A DNA stretch of 64,000 nucleotides from Flavipsychrobacter sp. (GTDB lineage: Bacteria; Bacteroidota; Bacteroidia; Chitinophagales; Chitinophagaceae). The stretch's first letter is position 1; the number at the start of each line of letters is the position of its first letter. Made by a program: the position numbers and the translations under genes. Below, one piece after another: positions 61,140 through 64,000 of this stretch. The notes under the pieces are model-generated. The model saw only the letters and a program-made list of their open reading frames with translations, was not told the DNA's origin and searched no databases. Location: contig JARLGY010000047.1 in NCBI GenBank assembly GCA_031292525.1, positions 1 through 64,000 on the forward strand, given 5' to 3'.

Positions 61140-64000
61140 ATGAACGGCAAGGTACTTGGCATAAGAGTAAGATTGATTTTATTGTTACTATGTGTAATTA
61201 TAGATCAGCAAAGAGCATTATCGCAATGTAATAACTGGAGTATTTCTGCTCATCTTATCGCAGCCAGTTCTTGCGCAGGCAATGGCAGCTCTGGCATTAC
61301 TATTTCAGGGCCTGATGCCGCTAATATTACCAACCTGCAATATGGGATACCGCTCTCCGCAAATGGTTTTTCTGTACCACTAAACAATTCTGCAACCTTT
61401 AATAATATTCCGGCCGGTGCTTACCCTGTAAGTGTAATAGGCACATGCAATGGGAATTTCGTGGGCAAAACGTCGCGCGTTGTTATACCCGGTAGTTATA
61501 CACCACCTGGACTAACTGCTTCTGTGGGACGTTATTCTATAAATTGCGGAGCTTATGGGCAGATTTATGGAAACGTTTATGATGGTAAGCCGCCGTATTC
61601 ACTGAAAATAATAAGCGCACCGGCCTCTTATTCTGGTCCAGTAGTTTTTAATTTTTCATCCTCTGGCTATGGCATTGGTAATCTTCCTTCAGGAAATTAT
61701 GTTTTGCAGGCTACGGACTATTGTAACAACGGTACTGTGCCCTTAAGCGTTGGTATTGGTGATCTTGATCTTTCTACATTTCAACTAAACTATTCCGATA
61801 TACAAAGTTTGGGTTGCGACACATTGATCATAACAAAGCCAGACATGCGCAATACCATCTGGCAGTCATATCAATCCGATACCTTGTTTAAAATTTCAGC
61901 ACAGGTAGGCAATATTACCCCAGCAACTGCTTTTGCTAATTTTAATACACAGCCATTCATAATAAATCTGCCACCGGGCAAAACTTTAAAAGATTGCTAT
62001 GGGCAGGTCATTACATATAGTGTAAAGTCACCCTGTGGTACTATCATGCAATTTACACAAACCATACCCTTTCCAGCCATAGCTATTAGTACCGACCAGA
62101 ACTGTAACATAAATTTTAAAGGTTTCACATCATTTACGGGAGCTGTATGCACTCCTGTAACCTATTCTATGACCAATACCGACAATGGAACCCACTATGG
62201 GCCATATATCTCAGGTGTTAATTACTCAACATCAAACCTGCCTATTGGCAATTATTCAATTAGCTATACCACTGGCGATGGTTATTCTGGGATAGGGCAG
62301 TTTGGTACCACACCAATAACCGGCAACCCATATCATGTGAGTGCGGTAAACAAAGGAACAGGCTTTAATAATTGTATAACTGAATTTGATTTCTATACGA
62401 GCATATCATCATCGGCTGCAAGAAAGATTGAATTGTTTAGTGGTCCTGCAGGTTATTCTTATACAGACAATAGTTGGGTAGGAAATCTATATACAGTAGA
62501 ATCAAACCAGACCCCCACAGGTATTGGTAAGGTCGGTTTCCCGGCCGGCAATTATGTGTGGAAGATAACAGACCCTTGCGGAACCTACTTGTTGCCTATT
62601 ACTGTGGGCCCTGCAGATTTATATCAATACACAATAGGCATTGGCCACACACGGCAAGCTTGCGAGGGGCTTTGGATATTCCCGACAGGAACGGCTACCA
62701 GCAATGGCCAGAGCATGCCATTCAGGTTTGATGTCATAAAAAATGGGCCGGGTTGGAACAACTCAACACTGTTTTACGCGGGTGATTCCTTTTTGGTGAG
62801 TACTCCTGGTGTGTACACAATTATAGCAACAAGTGCCGATTATTCTCAATCTATTGATAGTGGTTATTATGCTCTTCCATACCCTAACAGATATACTGTA
62901 AGTTACACTTTCACTTATAGCTCCAGTCCGGTTACTGTAGATCTTGATAATTCGCAAGGTTTTTTGTGTAAGGGCAGTGGTCCTGGGCAGGGACTGATTT
63001 ATGTTAAAGGTAAGGCTGGAATGCCTTACCAGGCACAGGTACATTACAACTACTATCTTGCGCAGCAAGGTAATGGTGCCAATGGTCCTTACCTGGCCAC
63101 CAATACCACAGGTATATTCACCAATTTTGGTGGCAATGCCAATGATATGTATGATGTTAAAGTTGAAGACTCCTGCGGCGCGTTTGCTGTGCAATCATTA
63201 AAAATTCTAGATCTGCAACATACACGGCTTATAAGCAGCAGCAGTTATACGCCTTGTGTGGGCGCTACGGTACAACTTACAGCAATAGAATTGCCGGGCG
63301 CCACTTATAGCTGGACAGGACCCGGAGGTTTTACATCTTCTGTGAGGAACCCTGTTATAACTAATGTTGGGATGCAGAACATTGGCATTTACCGGGTTAC
63401 CGTTATCACTCCCCAATGTATGCAGCCTATTACAGACAGTACTATAATTACTGCAAACGCAAATCCACCCAAGCCGGTGGCAAGCCTGGATTGTAACCAT
63501 GATCCTGTCACTTTAACCATTACAAATCCGGTCGCAGGTTATAAATATCAATGGTACCTCAGCCTTTTTGAATACGGAGACAACTACGGTTATTTTGAAT
63601 CTTCTGACACAGGATATACAAAATATATTTATGATATTATAGACTACAGGCCTGTGGCAAAAGATACCAGTACAGGCTGTATTACCTATGGGGACTCAAT
63701 ATTCTTTTCAGTAGATCCCAATATGCCTTTGCAGGCAAGTGTATATTCCCCACATTTAAGCATATGTCCTGGCGATACCACTATACTTATCGCTCAGGGT
63801 GCAACAGAGATGTCATCCTATCAATGGTTTAAAAATGATACGGTTATTCCTGGGGCTACTGACATCAGTTACGTTACAGCGCAACCTGGCAATTATAAAG
63901 TATATATAAAAGGTGGCCCATGCCAAGCCGATACTTCAGCAAACGTAACCGTAAGCAATATCCCTATACCGGTAGCAAGTGCCACCGCGCCCATACAGGA
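61140..64000 (+). CDS. Large secreted surface protein with Ig/PKD-like domains (3' partial)
   Basis: The frame from the ATG at 61140 is open to the window end, so at least 953 residues are encoded and the gene is incomplete. The start is MNGKVLGIRVRLILLLLCVI, a signal peptide cleaved near ALSQC. The rest is a series of beta-sandwich modules with cysteine pairs and the IP(A/G)GxY or LPSGNYVLQATD strands typical of SprB/gliding-type and CHU-like adhesins, and Ig-like domains (YSWTGPGGFTSSVRNPVI, then CPGDTTILIAQG) late in the part seen. A C-terminal T9SS domain is expected but lies outside. It follows the SBBP protein by 190 bases, and no good terminator was found between. Confidence 0.85.
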   Translation, partial: MNGKVLGIRVRLILLLLCVIIDQQRALSQCNNWSISAHLIAASSCAGNGSSGITISGPDAANITNLQYGIPLSANGFSVPLNNSATFNNIPAGAYPVSVIGTCNGNFVGKTSRVVIPGSYTPPGLTASVGRYSINCGAYGQIYGNVYDGKPPYSLKIISAPASYSGPVVFNFSSSGYGIGNLPSGNYVLQATDYCNNGTVPLSVGIGDLDLSTFQLNYSDIQSLGCDTLIITKPDMRNTIWQSYQSDTLFKISAQVGNITPATAFANFNTQPFIINLPPGKTLKDCYGQVITYSVKSPCGTIMQFTQTIPFPAIAISTDQNCNINFKGFTSFTGAVCTPVTYSMTNTDNGTHYGPYISGVNYSTSNLPIGNYSISYTTGDGYSGIGQFGTTPITGNPYHVSAVNKGTGFNNCITEFDFYTSISSSAARKIELFSGPAGYSYTDNSWVGNLYTVESNQTPTGIGKVGFPAGNYVWKITDPCGTYLLPITVGPADLYQYTIGIGHTRQACEGLWIFPTGTATSNGQSMPFRFDVIKNGPGWNNSTLFYAGDSFLVSTPGVYTIIATSADYSQSIDSGYYALPYPNRYTVSYTFTYSSSPVTVDLDNSQGFLCKGSGPGQGLIYVKGKAGMPYQAQVHYNYYLAQQGNGANGPYLATNTTGIFTNFGGNANDMYDVKVEDSCGAFAVQSLKILDLQHTRLISSSSYTPCVGATVQLTAIELPGATYSWTGPGGFTSSVRNPVITNVGMQNIGIYRVTVITPQCMQPITDSTIITANANPPKPVASLDCNHDPVTLTITNPVAGYKYQWYLSLFEYGDNYGYFESSDTGYTKYIYDIIDYRPVAKDTSTGCITYGDSIFFSVDPNMPLQASVYSPHLSICPGDTTILIAQGATEMSSYQWFKNDTVIPGATDISYVTAQPGNYKVYIKGGPCQADTSANVTVSNIPIPVASATAPIQ

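Noticed and set aside
62763-63194. 143-residue minus-strand ORF
   Set aside because: Antisense to the open surface protein frame from 61140.

Overview
The window is chromosomal DNA of a member of the Bacteroidota, most like a Chitinophagales/Chitinophagaceae bacterium. Reasons visible in the sequence: several secreted proteins end in type IX secretion (T9SS type A) sorting domains; promoters fit the Bacteroidota pattern TTTG-N19-21-TAnnTTTG (for example before the tRNA-Arg gene at 29651-29681); most start codons lack a Shine-Dalgarno sequence; ATA is a common isoleucine codon; and gene families such as DUF2027-Smr, DUF6249, fused E1 dehydrogenase and PL10 pectate lyase are typical of this group. 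No rRNA, CRISPR array, transposase or phage structural gene was seen. The window starts and ends inside large T9SS-type surface protein genes.

Layout. 1-297 is the tail of a T9SS cargo gene. 632-2894 holds parA, parB and a YkgJ-type cysteine-cluster gene. 2920-4053 (minus) is an ECF sigma factor with its presumed anti-sigma partner. 4216-8685 holds a DUF6249 membrane protein, a pectate lyase, a PAS/HisKA protein with no ATPase domain, a Gfo/Idh/MocA oxidoreductase and a secreted protein. 8686-12255 is an accessory-looking stretch: long non-coding DNA with phased short repeats and several hairpins, an AraC regulator with an SDR gene, and an 87-bp nested palindrome. 12256-26568 is mainly housekeeping: serine hydrolase, ACP phosphodiesterase, FUSC transporter, TlpA-like thioredoxin, acyl-CoA carboxylase beta subunit, UbiA-like protein, lpdA, a methyltransferase, rdgB, DUF2027-Smr and glmM. 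26733-35965 carries an M16 peptidase, tRNA-Arg(ACG), HU, a T9SS protein, a putative AbiC-type abortive infection protein, a CorC-like protein, 3-hydroxyanthranilate dioxygenase and a heptose epimerase. 36031-40739 is a tandem pair of long FG-GAP/VCBS-repeat T9SS proteins. 40806-50739 holds SDR, purE, phoH, fused E1, recQ with an unannotated partner, ilvE, and a PadR/membrane protein pair. 50972-54415 holds a tiny hydrophobic ORF, a CbpA-like J-protein with a DinD-like partner, two lipoproteins, a gene remnant and a HEPN-like protein. rpsA (54599-56620) precedes two giant surface proteins that run to the window end.

How they work together. Chromosome segregation (ParAB), translation (S1, tRNA-Arg), nucleoid structure (HU), cell envelope precursor supply (GlmM, HldD-like) and central or branched-chain metabolism (Lpd, fused E1, IlvE, PccB) form the core. 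T9SS cargo proteins form the outward-facing layer. Possible defence or stress genes are scattered singly rather than forming an island (AbiC-like 31397-32653, HEPN-like 53792-54415, DinD-like 51099-51434). No clear multi-gene novel system is visible. The observations most worth testing are a possible HolD/psi-like protein translated together with RecQ, the DinD-like partner of the J-protein, the strong Shine-Dalgarno plus TTG start of rpsA, and the structured non-coding DNA at 8840-9958 and 12101-12187.
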